Both the position numbers and the translations under genes were made by a program. The notes under the pieces are model-generated. The model saw only the letters and a program-made list of their open reading frames with translations, was not told the origin of the DNA and searched no databases. From a virus, in IMG/VR virus record IMGVR_UViG_3300036886_000103, positions 1 through 41,398 of that record: 41,398 nucleotides of DNA, one strand, 5' to 3'. Shown one piece after another: positions 15,246 through 22,861 of the stretch (its first letter is position 1; every line of letters starts with the position of its first letter).

Positions 15246-15255
15246 TTAGCCTTTT

Positions 15256-15264
15256 TGTTATACT
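15256..15264 (+). promoter_or_regulatory. Extended -10 promoter, leaderless glycosyltransferase gene
   Basis: TGT-TATACT (hexamer 15259-15264), 6 bp, ATG at 15271. Confidence 0.55.
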
Positions 15265-15270
15265 TACATA

Positions 15271-16080
15271 ATGAAGAAACCTATTGTTGCCTTTACTTTT
15301 GCATCAGATCCAAAAAATATTGAATATCTGCGTAAAATGGTAAATTCTCTCCGCAAGTTTCATAGTGAAGAAGAACTGCCTTTAATTACTTATGGTTCAG
15401 ATGTTATAAAGACACTTCGTGATGAAAACCCCCTCAATAATAAAAGATTATCTCCTTTGATTACAAGAAACCTTATCAAGGAATACGACACAGTGCTACA
15501 CCTTGACGCAGACCAGATAATAACGGGAAGCTTGGATCGTTTAATAAAAATGAAAGATTATGACGCAGCTGGCCCTTATAACTTAAACAGGATAGATCCT
15601 AAGAGATATGGTGTGGTCAAGGTTTGGGATATAGAGCCAAAGGACTATTTCAATCTTGGGACTTTTGCGGTTAGAAGCGAAGAGTTTGCCGAGCATTGGT
15701 GGAGTCTTTGCAACTCATATCACATAAATAACTACCAGTATCACGAGCAGGATATATTTAACATAGTCGCCCATTTTGGCAACTACAAGGTAGTACGTCT
15801 TGACGAATGGGACGCAAAAGAGAACTATGGGGCCTTCTACGGGTTATCCTCAAAAGGTGAAGGGTTGAGAATGAAAGTAGTCGGGAACGAACTTATTTTA
15901 CCTAAGGCTGATGATGGCTACCCTTTACACGATATGGTAATCAAGATAATTCACTTTGCCGGAGGAGATAGTGCGGTTGATAAATTTAACTATAAAATTT
16001 TCTATAACGATGAAGTTAATAAATATTTAGATAACCTTATTGATGGAAAAAAAGAAATTAAAAATAATTTGGAACAGTAA
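15271..16080 (+). CDS. GT-A fold glycosyltransferase (GT8-like)
   Basis: 269 aa. N-terminal Rossmann-like strand (PIVAFTFASDPKN) and the metal/nucleotide-sugar motif DAD in LHLDADQIITGSL (79-81) are typical of GT-A enzymes such as glycogenin-like GT8; the acceptor half has YFNLGTFAVR, YHEQDIFNIVAHFG and a late IKIIHFAGG in which the His corresponds to the C-terminal metal ligand of these families. It would transfer a sugar from a nucleotide donor to an unknown acceptor. Being in the virion-protein block, a phage surface protein is a likely acceptor. It overlaps the second glycosyltransferase by 38 bp. Confidence 0.8.
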   Translation: MKKPIVAFTFASDPKNIEYLRKMVNSLRKFHSEEELPLITYGSDVIKTLRDENPLNNKRLSPLITRNLIKEYDTVLHLDADQIITGSLDRLIKMKDYDAAGPYNLNRIDPKRYGVVKVWDIEPKDYFNLGTFAVRSEEFAEHWWSLCNSYHINNYQYHEQDIFNIVAHFGNYKVVRLDEWDAKENYGAFYGLSSKGEGLRMKVVGNELILPKADDGYPLHDMVIKIIHFAGGDSAVDKFNYKIFYNDEVNKYLDNLIDGKKEIKNNLEQ

Positions 16081-17200
16081 CGCTCCCCATACTACAAGCG
16101 GATACGGTACGCAAATGGGACTACTCCTACCTCTTATCAAGAAGGAAGGGTATCCTGTCGCCTGTATCTGCTACTGGGGACTTGACGGGGGTAAGATTGA
16201 GATAGAGGGCATACCTTACTACTCTAAGTTAAACCACCTATTTGCCTCAGACGTCCTGAACTATCACACCCAAACCTTCAAAGCTGACGTAACCATGACG
16301 CTTCATGATATTTGGATACTTGATGAAAACCATTTGGCGACTCTTAAACATTTCATTCCTTGGGTGCCTATTGATATGGATCCCATACCTGAGAAGGTAC
16401 TCTCAAAACTTTACTATGCCTACCGAATACTCACTCATTCAAAGTTTGGGCTTAAGGCACTAAACAAGGCGGGGTTTAACGCAACCTATATTCCTTTGTC
16501 GGTAGATACGACAATTTTCAAGCCCATTGAAAGAAAAGGACTTCGTAAGGAGTTGGGTTTTCCAGAGGATGTATTCTTATTTGGGATGATAGCTGCCAAC
16601 AACGACGATCCCCCACGTAAGGCTTTTCAGGAGTGCATGGATGCTTTTGTGATGTTTAACAAAAAGCACCCGAAGAGTGGAATGTACTTTCATACAAGTA
16701 TTGCCAAGGCTGCAGGGTTTAACATACTTGAGTATTCAAAGTTCTTGGGGATAGCCGGTAAAATATGGTTCTTTGACGACTTCACGACAGCCTATAAGAC
16801 CGATAGAGCTTTTATGAACAAAATTTACAATACCTTTGACGTTCTTTTAAGTCCTTCCAAAAGCGAGGGGTTTGGAGTGCCGATAATTGAGGCTGCTGCT
16901 GCGGGAGTACCTGCAATTGTAAATAATTATTCAAGTATGCCAGAACTTGTTATCCCTCACGTAACAGGCGAAGTGTGTGACATCTTAGGCAAAGTGTACA
17001 CAAAGATAGGCTCCTACTGGATGACTCCCGACCCGAAAAGTATTTATGAGAAAATGGAAGCTTTATTTGAGGCAGACAGGGTAAAGATGGGAGAGAGAGC
17101 GAGGGAGTTTGTTGTTGAGAACTACGACACAACAAAAGTATTTGATAAGCATTGGAAACCGTACCTAGCCTTGTTAGAAAGTGAAATTTATAATAAATAG
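16043..17200 (+). CDS. GT-B fold glycosyltransferase (GT4-like)
   Basis: 385 aa from the ATG 16043 (an adjacent TTG at 16040 is less likely). The GT4-type donor site is clear: SPSKSEGFGVPIIEAAAAG around residues 269-287 with the E-x7-E motif, followed by PAIVNNYSSMPELV. The N-terminal half has NSNAPHTTSGYGTQMG, the acceptor-side loop. Together with the overlapping GT-A gene it forms a two-enzyme glycosylation cassette, transcribed with head and tail genes, suggesting successive sugar additions to a virion or host surface component. Confidence 0.85.
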   Translation: MEKKKLKIIWNSNAPHTTSGYGTQMGLLLPLIKKEGYPVACICYWGLDGGKIEIEGIPYYSKLNHLFASDVLNYHTQTFKADVTMTLHDIWILDENHLATLKHFIPWVPIDMDPIPEKVLSKLYYAYRILTHSKFGLKALNKAGFNATYIPLSVDTTIFKPIERKGLRKELGFPEDVFLFGMIAANNDDPPRKAFQECMDAFVMFNKKHPKSGMYFHTSIAKAAGFNILEYSKFLGIAGKIWFFDDFTTAYKTDRAFMNKIYNTFDVLLSPSKSEGFGVPIIEAAAAGVPAIVNNYSSMPELVIPHVTGEVCDILGKVYTKIGSYWMTPDPKSIYEKMEALFEADRVKMGERAREFVVENYDTTKVFDKHWKPYLALLESEIYNK

Positions 17201-17206
17201 GAGATA

Positions 17207-17215
17207 TGTTATCAT
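17207..17215 (+). promoter_or_regulatory. Extended -10 promoter upstream of 17239
   Basis: TGT-TATCAT (hexamer 17210-17215); predicted start about 17222, giving a 17-nt A/T-rich leader before the ATG at 17239. Confidence 0.4.
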
Positions 17216-17238
17216 TAGATATTAGCAATTAAATAATT

Positions 17239-17484
17239 ATGGACAAAACAAACAATAAACCTAATTTGGATCAGTTGATAAGTGTTACTTTAAGTAAGCG
17301 TCAATGGACGGTAATTTACAACGTCTTGACCAATGTCAAGTACGGGTTAGGTGACGCAAGATGGGTACTTGAGATTTGCGATAAGATTGAGCCAAACGTG
17401 GCAATGGCACCCCGACCACCTGACGCTCCTCTTCCTCCTGAGAAACCTAAAGAAGGTGTAGTTATAACTAAAAAAATAAACTAA
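17239..17484 (+). CDS. Hypothetical protein, 81 aa
   Basis: Helical N-terminus (SVTLSKRQWTVIYNVLTNVK), then a Pro-rich linker (APRPPDAPLPPEKPKE) and a short charged end. The stop shares a base with the next start (TAATG). It opens a five-gene run of small, tightly overlapping genes. Unrecognised. Confidence 0.55.
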   Translation: MDKTNNKPNLDQLISVTLSKRQWTVIYNVLTNVKYGLGDARWVLEICDKIEPNVAMAPRPPDAPLPPEKPKEGVVITKKIN

Positions 17485-18074
17485 TGGTTGCACTAACCGA
17501 AGAGGCAGTAAAGAGAGAACAGGCGATGGAAATGACAAGACGTGAAATGCAAAGGAAAAGACTTGATACCATGCGTCTTTACAACCCCCTAGACCATAAC
17601 TTTGTCTATAAGTATGACGGGTATAACCACTTCGTACCAGCCAAGGCCTCAAAGGATGAGCCACGCTACCTAGCCCGTCATTACTTCAAAAAGATAGCCG
17701 AGTACATGATCGGACTTCAACAACAGGCAACAGGGGCTGAACTCCTTAAACTCCGAGAAAAACAATTTGGTAAGTCGTTTTTGGACAAGTACGAAGAAAA
17801 CCAAGAGGTATGGAACAAAGTACCGAAACTTGACGATCCTGAACTCTTGAAGCAAATTTACAGTACGGTAGTATTAGGCTTGGTTGAAGAGTACGGTATG
17901 GAGTTACCGGCTGAGCTACCAGCAGAGTCAACTCACAAAATGGACTTGAGGTCACTAACTGACAAGATATTTGACGAAACAGAAAAGAAGATAAGCGAAA
18001 CGCCAGTCAAACCTACCGAGCAAAAATATCCTATTAACAAAGGCAAATTAGCACAGGAGGTAACAAATGAGTGA
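17484..18074 (+). CDS. Hypothetical protein, 196 aa
   Basis: Starts in a 1-bp overlap with the previous stop. N-terminal basic helix (EEAVKREQAMEMTRREMQRK), a YNPLDHNFVYKYDGYNHFVP segment that looks like a short conserved docking motif seen in phage head-region proteins, then a helical region and a polar tail. I do not recognise a named family. Probably a virion assembly or structural accessory protein. Confidence 0.55.
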   Translation: MVALTEEAVKREQAMEMTRREMQRKRLDTMRLYNPLDHNFVYKYDGYNHFVPAKASKDEPRYLARHYFKKIAEYMIGLQQQATGAELLKLREKQFGKSFLDKYEENQEVWNKVPKLDDPELLKQIYSTVVLGLVEEYGMELPAELPAESTHKMDLRSLTDKIFDETEKKISETPVKPTEQKYPINKGKLAQEVTNE

Positions 18075-18297
18075 GTCTATTAGAAAGAGAGCATCAGTAA
18101 TACTTGATATTTACATTGCCGGAGGACAGTGGGATTATGTATTTGAACAGTTAAACAAGGAAGGAAAACCAACAGGGCCTCAACAGATAAAATTGATACT
18201 TCTTCTTTGTAAAAAGGTTGAAGAGTTAGAGCAAAAGGTTGAGTTATTATCTACGCCAAAGGAGGCTACAAATGTCACGCCTACCACAGTCGCCTGA
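18067..18297 (+). CDS. Hypothetical helical protein, 76 aa
   Basis: Overlaps the preceding stop by 8 bp and, unusually for this genome, has a textbook ribosome-binding site: AGGAGG at 18055-18060, 6 bp before the ATG. Product is helical (SIRKRASVILDIYIAGGQWD) with a coiled C-terminal segment (LCKKVEELEQKVELLS). Unknown. Confidence 0.55.
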   Translation: MSESIRKRASVILDIYIAGGQWDYVFEQLNKEGKPTGPQQIKLILLLCKKVEELEQKVELLSTPKEATNVTPTTVA

Positions 18298-18541
18298 TAT
18301 CACACCTACATATCTCTACAACCCTACCAAAGCCGATTTTAAGTGCCTAATGGCAGGTGAACAAAACGTCCAACATGAATACGTCATTCCCTCACGTCAG
18401 ATAGTCTCATTCCCCAAGTACATAGCCGATCACGTAGCTAAACACTTAGCTCAAGAGATAGCTACCGAAACTGAGGGTGGACTGGCTTATGAATACAAGT
18501 ACAAGGCGGCAATGGATAAAATTATCGTAACTAACCTATGA
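18272..18541 (+). CDS. Hypothetical protein, 89 aa
   Basis: Start set at ATG 18272 by a perfect AGGAGG (18260-18265) six bases upstream; a longer frame from 18239 ignores it. Product starts MSRLPQSPDITPTYLYNPTK and contains EYVIPSRQIVSFPKYIADHV, a motif of small phage structural proteins that sit with the 196-aa partner. Ends by ATGA overlap with the next gene. Unknown function. Confidence 0.6.
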   Translation: MSRLPQSPDITPTYLYNPTKADFKCLMAGEQNVQHEYVIPSRQIVSFPKYIADHVAKHLAQEIATETEGGLAYEYKYKAAMDKIIVTNL

Positions 18542-19059
18542 CAAACTTAGAACAAATTAGAGTAAAAGTAGAAGATTTACAAGCTCTATTTTCTGTATTT
18601 ATGAAAGATATGGGTAACTTAGAGGTACAAAAACGGGTACTTGATGAGCAGGAGAGAAATAACCGCATATTTGAAAAGGAACTTGAGAATAGAGAAAAGA
18701 AACTAGACACAGAAAAGGAAGCTCTTAAGTCCGAAAAGGAGTTTGTAAAAGAGGCCAATAGCAAGATACTGGCTCGTGAGTTAGCAATGGAAGAGGACAA
18801 ACAATACTTAAAAGACATTGAGATAGCCAAAGAGGACTGGGAACACCGTAAACAGGAAGCTTTGACACAAGAGCGGATAGTTGAGGATAAGTTAAAAAAA
18901 CTTGAACAATACAAAGAAAAGGAGAAAGAGTTAGAGGAGAAGGAAAGCTTGATCGCCAAGCGTGAGGCGGTTGATATTGAACGTAAAAAACTACTTGATA
19001 TTAGGGAGGAGAGGATAAGGATTAGAGAGGCAAGGCTACATATAGAACAGCAGGAATGA
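18538..19059 (+). CDS. Coiled-coil protein, 173 aa
   Basis: Nearly the whole protein (residues 15-170) is a Glu/Lys-rich heptad pattern without Pro or Gly breaks, so it should form a long coiled coil of about 23 nm. Translation is coupled to the upstream gene (ATGA). Possible virion fibre stalk or assembly factor; no domain recognised. Confidence 0.6.
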   Translation: MTNLEQIRVKVEDLQALFSVFMKDMGNLEVQKRVLDEQERNNRIFEKELENREKKLDTEKEALKSEKEFVKEANSKILARELAMEEDKQYLKDIEIAKEDWEHRKQEALTQERIVEDKLKKLEQYKEKEKELEEKESLIAKREAVDIERKKLLDIREERIRIREARLHIEQQE

Positions 19060-19065
19060 TATAAT
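19057..19065 (+). promoter_or_regulatory. Extended -10 promoter, near-leaderless 19071 gene
   Basis: TGA-TATAAT (hexamer 19060-19065) overlapping the TGA stop of the previous gene; 5 bp to the ATG at 19071. Confidence 0.55.
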
Positions 19066-19070
19066 TTAAT

Positions 19071-19583
19071 ATGGCAACTTTTGGTTATCAGACGATAGGA
19101 ACTCAAGGTTCAAATTGGTGTGGTGATATTTTGGGAACTAAATTTATTGGTGCGTCTGGGATAGCCAATAGTATTACTGCCTATCTTAGTGTTTTTGCTA
19201 CAGACAGAAAATTCAAATTCGCAATCTATAAGACCAGTGATAATTCTTTAGTTGGACAAACAGAGGAAGGTACAGGAGTTAGTGGAGTTGGGTGGCAAAC
19301 CCTCAACTTTACAACAGAAGTAAAAATTTCTTCAATTGAATATGCTCTTGTAGTTTGGGCGCAATTTATAAGTAGTACGAGCGATGTTACGCTTTATTAT
19401 GATTTTAGTCCACCACCTCAAGGTACAAGTTTTTATGGAAATAATTATAATTATTATTCTTTAAATGGTAATTATCCTAACCCTTGGAGCCCAACTGTAT
19501 CTAATGAGCTATACTCTATCTACTGTACTTATACATCAATAGCAACAGGAGTTTTACTTTCCCTAAAACTTCCCTATGCTTAA
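19071..19583 (+). CDS. Beta-sandwich virion protein, 170 aa
   Basis: Composition and strand pattern (FGYQTIGTQGSNW, SITAYLSVFATDRKFKFAIY, TSDVTLYYDFSPPP) suggest a jelly-roll/carbohydrate-binding-like fold with aromatic residues on a tip loop (NNYNYYSLNGNYPNPW). Found among fibre genes with its own promoter; likely a receptor-binding or decoration component. No family named with confidence. Confidence 0.5.
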   Translation: MATFGYQTIGTQGSNWCGDILGTKFIGASGIANSITAYLSVFATDRKFKFAIYKTSDNSLVGQTEEGTGVSGVGWQTLNFTTEVKISSIEYALVVWAQFISSTSDVTLYYDFSPPPQGTSFYGNNYNYYSLNGNYPNPWSPTVSNELYSIYCTYTSIATGVLLSLKLPYA

Positions 19584-19584
19584 A

Positions 19585-19593
19585 TGATATAAT
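19585..19593 (+). promoter_or_regulatory. Extended -10 promoter of the 19639 fibre gene
   Basis: TGA-TATAAT (hexamer 19588-19593), followed by the ACATA-hairpin leader. Confidence 0.55.
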
Positions 19594-19607
19594 ATAACTA
19601 TTAAGGA

Positions 19608-19638
19608 ACATATCCTACCGCAGAGGTAGGTTTTTTTT
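19608..19638 (+). terminator. Promoter-proximal hairpin with T-tract, fibre leader
   Basis: ACATA (19608-19612), stem CCTACC/GGTAGG (19614-19619, 19625-19630), loop GCAGA, then eight T that run directly into the ATG at 19639. Confidence 0.55.
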
Positions 19639-20799
19639 ATGGTAAATCCAGCACCAAGAGATCCGAATTACGTACCTACAGTCTTACTTGACGATTCAGT
19701 CTCAAGTACGGCAATACCAGCAACGGGAATTGCTTTATCTGGAATTGAGGCACAGGCTGTAGCTATAGTTGACGCCTCAGGAAACCAGATAACTACTTTT
19801 GGCGGAGGACAACAGTACACAGATGGCGGAACTCCCCCTACTCACCCTATCGCACCTACTCTCAATTTTGATAATGGTGGTACTTGGCAACACGTGTCCT
19901 CAGCAAACCCACTTCCGGTAACGGGAGGCAATGGAACGGTTGCGGTATCTGGGACTGTACCTATCTCTGGGACAGTAACTAGTACGCCAGGCAATTCAAC
20001 GGGTGGAACTTTAGACCTTCTTAAAAATGGAACAGTGGCTATATCAGGCACAGTTCCTATATCTGGTACAGTGACAACGACAATGGGTAATATCACAGGT
20101 GGGACTATAAACCAAGTCCAGAATGCAGGTACAATTCAAAATATTTTAGGTGGAACTATAGCTCATGTTACTAATGTTGATGGTGGGACTATTGCTATAT
20201 CAGGAACTCCGAACATAAACATAGCAAGTTCAGGTCTTACTGCCCTAACTACAGCAACTGGAGTAAGAGATGCAAATACACTTCGGGTAACTGTTGCAAC
20301 TAATGATTTAGTTCCTATCTCAGGTACAGTTGGAGTATCTGGGACGGTACCCATATCTGGTACGATAGCCTCGGTTACTAACCTTGTAGGAGGAACAATA
20401 GGAGTACTTACTAGCGGTTCGGTAGTAGTCACAAATGGTACAGTAAAATTAGATGGTAGAGCTTCAAGAAATATCTTGTCTTTTGGAACTACGTTTGGTG
20501 GAACTGCAGCTGGGTACGGAACTTTAGTTGGTTCTGCTTCGGTTGGTTCAGGCACTTCACTTTGGGTTAATGACGTTTCGATTGTTAATAACTCAGGAAC
20601 TTTAACTGCAGCAGTTGGATTTGGTACGGTACTTAATGGGAGTAATATCATTGCTAAAGGCAATTTTGGGCCACAAGGTGGTATTGAAAAACACTTTCCG
20701 TTGGCGGTTAATGCAGGGAGTACTAATGCTGACTTAACTTGCTACATCTCAGCTGCTGGGACTGTAGATTTTAATGTAAGTTATTTCATATCAGCTTAA
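19639..20799 (+). CDS. Repetitive beta-rich tail fibre/appendage protein
   Basis: 386 aa. N-terminal PAPRDPNYVPTVLLDDSVSS resembles attachment segments of phage appendages; residues about 85-260 consist of repeated (V/I)SGTVPISGTV-type strands, a pattern known from phage tail and baseplate-associated proteins, probably a beta-helical or triple-stranded shaft. The C-terminal 115 residues (NILSFGTTFGGTAAGYG onward) form a compact beta domain. Likely trimeric fibre shaft. Confidence 0.6.
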   Translation: MVNPAPRDPNYVPTVLLDDSVSSTAIPATGIALSGIEAQAVAIVDASGNQITTFGGGQQYTDGGTPPTHPIAPTLNFDNGGTWQHVSSANPLPVTGGNGTVAVSGTVPISGTVTSTPGNSTGGTLDLLKNGTVAISGTVPISGTVTTTMGNITGGTINQVQNAGTIQNILGGTIAHVTNVDGGTIAISGTPNINIASSGLTALTTATGVRDANTLRVTVATNDLVPISGTVGVSGTVPISGTIASVTNLVGGTIGVLTSGSVVVTNGTVKLDGRASRNILSFGTTFGGTAAGYGTLVGSASVGSGTSLWVNDVSIVNNSGTLTAAVGFGTVLNGSNIIAKGNFGPQGGIEKHFPLAVNAGSTNADLTCYISAAGTVDFNVSYFISA

Positions 20800-20800
20800 T

Positions 20801-21646
20801 ATGAGTAATATCGCTGTACTAGTTGTGGCGGGTGGTGGTGGTGGTGGTGATGGTGTTAATTTTGCGAATAATGGTGGTGGTGGTGGTGCTGGAGGGTTAA
20901 TTTATAATGCTTCATTTACTGTTACGGCTCAAGCATATACGGTTACAATCGGAGGAGGTGGTGCAAGAAATACTAATGGAGTTAATTCTGTATTTTCTAC
21001 TTTAACTGCTGTTGGTGGTGGGGCAGGTGGGTTTGCAAGTAATGGAAGTGTAGGTGGTTCAGGTGGTGGAGGAGCAGGTGTTGGAGGTTATACTGGAGCG
21101 GCAGGAACAAGTGGACAAGGTTATGCCGGAGCAAATGGTGGAGTTTATGCCAACGGAGGAGGAGGTGGTGGTGGTGCTTCGCAAGTAGGAAATACAAATG
21201 GTGGTGATTTAGGTGGTGGTGGGGTTTCTAATTCTATTACTGGTTCTGCAGTAGTTTATGCTGGTGGAGGTTCGGGAGGTAATGATGCTGCAAGATTAGC
21301 TGGTGGAGCTGGTGGGGGAGGAACTGGAGCTGTTTATACTGATGTATCAGGTGGTGGAGCTGGTACTGCAAATTTAGGAGGAGGCGGTGGAGGTGGAGCT
21401 TCACGAACTACTCCAAATAATGTACCTGGAGGAGTAGGTGGTTCAGGTGTAGTAATCATAAGTTATGTAACACTTAACTTTGGAGTTTGTACTTCAGACG
21501 GAGTATTAAATGTAGATTATACAACAGGTATAAGTGGTTTAAATACAGTTTTTACATGGTTAACAACTGGTAATCATACTTTTACTGTAATTTTAGCTAC
21601 TAGTGGAGTTAAACCGTTAAGGACTTTACTTGGGGTGGGATATTGA
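20801..21646 (+). CDS. Glycine-rich fibre/adhesin protein
   Basis: 281 aa starting one base after the previous stop (TAATATG). The first 225 residues follow the glycine-rich phage fibre pattern (VLVVAGGGGGG..., AGGLIYNASFTVTAQAYTV, VTIGGGGA), which in other phages forms polyglycine-II sandwich tips that bind receptors. The last 55 residues form a separate beta domain (GVCTSDGVLNVDYTTG...NHTFTVIL). Probably the host-recognition tip associated with the upstream shaft protein. Confidence 0.65.
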   Translation: MSNIAVLVVAGGGGGGDGVNFANNGGGGGAGGLIYNASFTVTAQAYTVTIGGGGARNTNGVNSVFSTLTAVGGGAGGFASNGSVGGSGGGGAGVGGYTGAAGTSGQGYAGANGGVYANGGGGGGGASQVGNTNGGDLGGGGVSNSITGSAVVYAGGGSGGNDAARLAGGAGGGGTGAVYTDVSGGGAGTANLGGGGGGGASRTTPNNVPGGVGGSGVVIISYVTLNFGVCTSDGVLNVDYTTGISGLNTVFTWLTTGNHTFTVILATSGVKPLRTLLGVGY

Positions 21647-21652
21647 TAATTA

Positions 21653-21661
21653 TGCTATAAT
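21653..21661 (+). promoter_or_regulatory. Extended -10 promoter, leaderless 21668 gene
   Basis: TGC-TATAAT (hexamer 21656-21661), 6 bp, ATG at 21668. Confidence 0.6.
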
Positions 21662-21667
21662 TAACTC

Positions 21668-21868
21668 ATGTTAACTGTCAACATAGACTTCATTAAATCT
21701 GATACGAGTGATAAAAGCAACGTAGATTTTGTTAAGTCTAAAGACGTTAAGGAACTACCAGTCGTTCCAGTTGACGTTGTTCAGCCAGTCTTGGCAACAG
21801 GCGTTAAAGCAACGGTAGATGACGTTATTGGAGCATTACAAGAGTTAAATTTAGTTACACAAAAATAA
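21668..21868 (+). CDS. Small structural-type protein, 66 aa
   Basis: Acidic N-terminal half with Val/Pro linker (KELPVVPVDVVQPVLATG) and a C-terminal helix ATVDDVIGALQELNLVTQK of a kind found at the end of phage head-fibre and trimerising proteins. Leaderless promoter upstream; TAATATG junction to the adaptor gene downstream. Function unknown. Confidence 0.5.
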   Translation: MLTVNIDFIKSDTSDKSNVDFVKSKDVKELPVVPVDVVQPVLATGVKATVDDVIGALQELNLVTQK

Positions 21869-21869
21869 T

Positions 21870-22844
21870 ATGCGCATAACTTATGATAATCTTAAGGCTC
21901 AACACCTTAGAAATATAAATTTAGTTGGTAGTATAGACACTAATATCATAGCCGATTTTAATATGAATTTAGGCAACAGATATCAGTTGGCTTTAGCCGT
22001 ACTTCGTGACTACAAAACAGTCAAGCCTTACTCTATCTCAACTGCCAACAACACCCAGATATACGCTTTTCCGCCTGGATTGGTTACTATTGAGGGAGGA
22101 TATATCACGATAGGAGCGGTTAACTATCCTCTACGTCCCATTCTTTCAAGGTGGAACATTGAGCAGTTAAATGCTATCCAAATTCAAGCCTCAGCTATTC
22201 CCCAGTTTTTCTTTGTTGAACAGGACTCTTTTCAGATATGGCCCATTCCTCAGGATGTTTACACAGGGAAGATTTACTATCACTTTAGAGATAGAAATTT
22301 ATCAGTAGCTGACTTCTCAACTGGAACTATAACTTTAACCAATGGCTCGGCTATCGTGACTAACAGTTCGGCAGTATTTACTCCAGCGATGGTTGGCAGG
22401 TGGTTGACGGTGACCGACACAACAGTACCAGGACAAGGATATTGGTACAGGATAACAGGGTATACAGACGCTTCAAACTTAACTCTTGGTACAAGTAACG
22501 GCCAACCTGTCTTATGGAATAACGCCACGGCAACACCAGCGACCTACGTGATAGGAGAGACACCTGAGTTACCGGAGGAACTACATTCTATTTTAGCGTG
22601 GGGAACGGCCTCAGACTTTTATGGTGGAATGAGAAAAGACCCCGCCAACCAGATAATGTATGACAACTTGTTCTGGACGGGGAACGCCAAAAACGACCAG
22701 AGAGCATTAGGTAAAAGCCAGAACTTAGGAGGGTTGATTGGGGCGATAGACCGCTATGCTGATCGTGATGATAGGCATTTAATTAAGAGAAGACCAAAAT
22801 TGAATCCGTTACAATATAAAGTTTTTGCAACTACATTAAGTTAA
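21870..22844 (+). CDS. Head-tail adaptor / tail tube A-like protein
   Basis: 324 aa. An N-terminal helical half (LGNRYQLALAVLRDYKTVKP) and beta region (NTQIYAFPPGLVTIEGGYI...YPLRPILSRWNIEQLNAIQI), then a central beta insert, and a C-terminal helical element PELPEELHSILAWGTASDFYGG typical of phage adaptor proteins (Pro-rich entry then a helix). It precedes the large beta-rich tail protein exactly as tail tube A precedes tail tube B in short-tailed phages. It would dock below the portal. Confidence 0.6.
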   Translation: MRITYDNLKAQHLRNINLVGSIDTNIIADFNMNLGNRYQLALAVLRDYKTVKPYSISTANNTQIYAFPPGLVTIEGGYITIGAVNYPLRPILSRWNIEQLNAIQIQASAIPQFFFVEQDSFQIWPIPQDVYTGKIYYHFRDRNLSVADFSTGTITLTNGSAIVTNSSAVFTPAMVGRWLTVTDTTVPGQGYWYRITGYTDASNLTLGTSNGQPVLWNNATATPATYVIGETPELPEELHSILAWGTASDFYGGMRKDPANQIMYDNLFWTGNAKNDQRALGKSQNLGGLIGAIDRYADRDDRHLIKRRPKLNPLQYKVFATTLS

Positions 22845-22846
22845 AA

Positions 22847-22855
22847 TGCTATAAT
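22847..22855 (+). promoter_or_regulatory. Extended -10 promoter, leaderless nozzle gene
   Basis: TGC-TATAAT (hexamer 22850-22855), 6 bp, ATG at 22862. Confidence 0.6.
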
Positions 22856-22861
22856 TAACTT

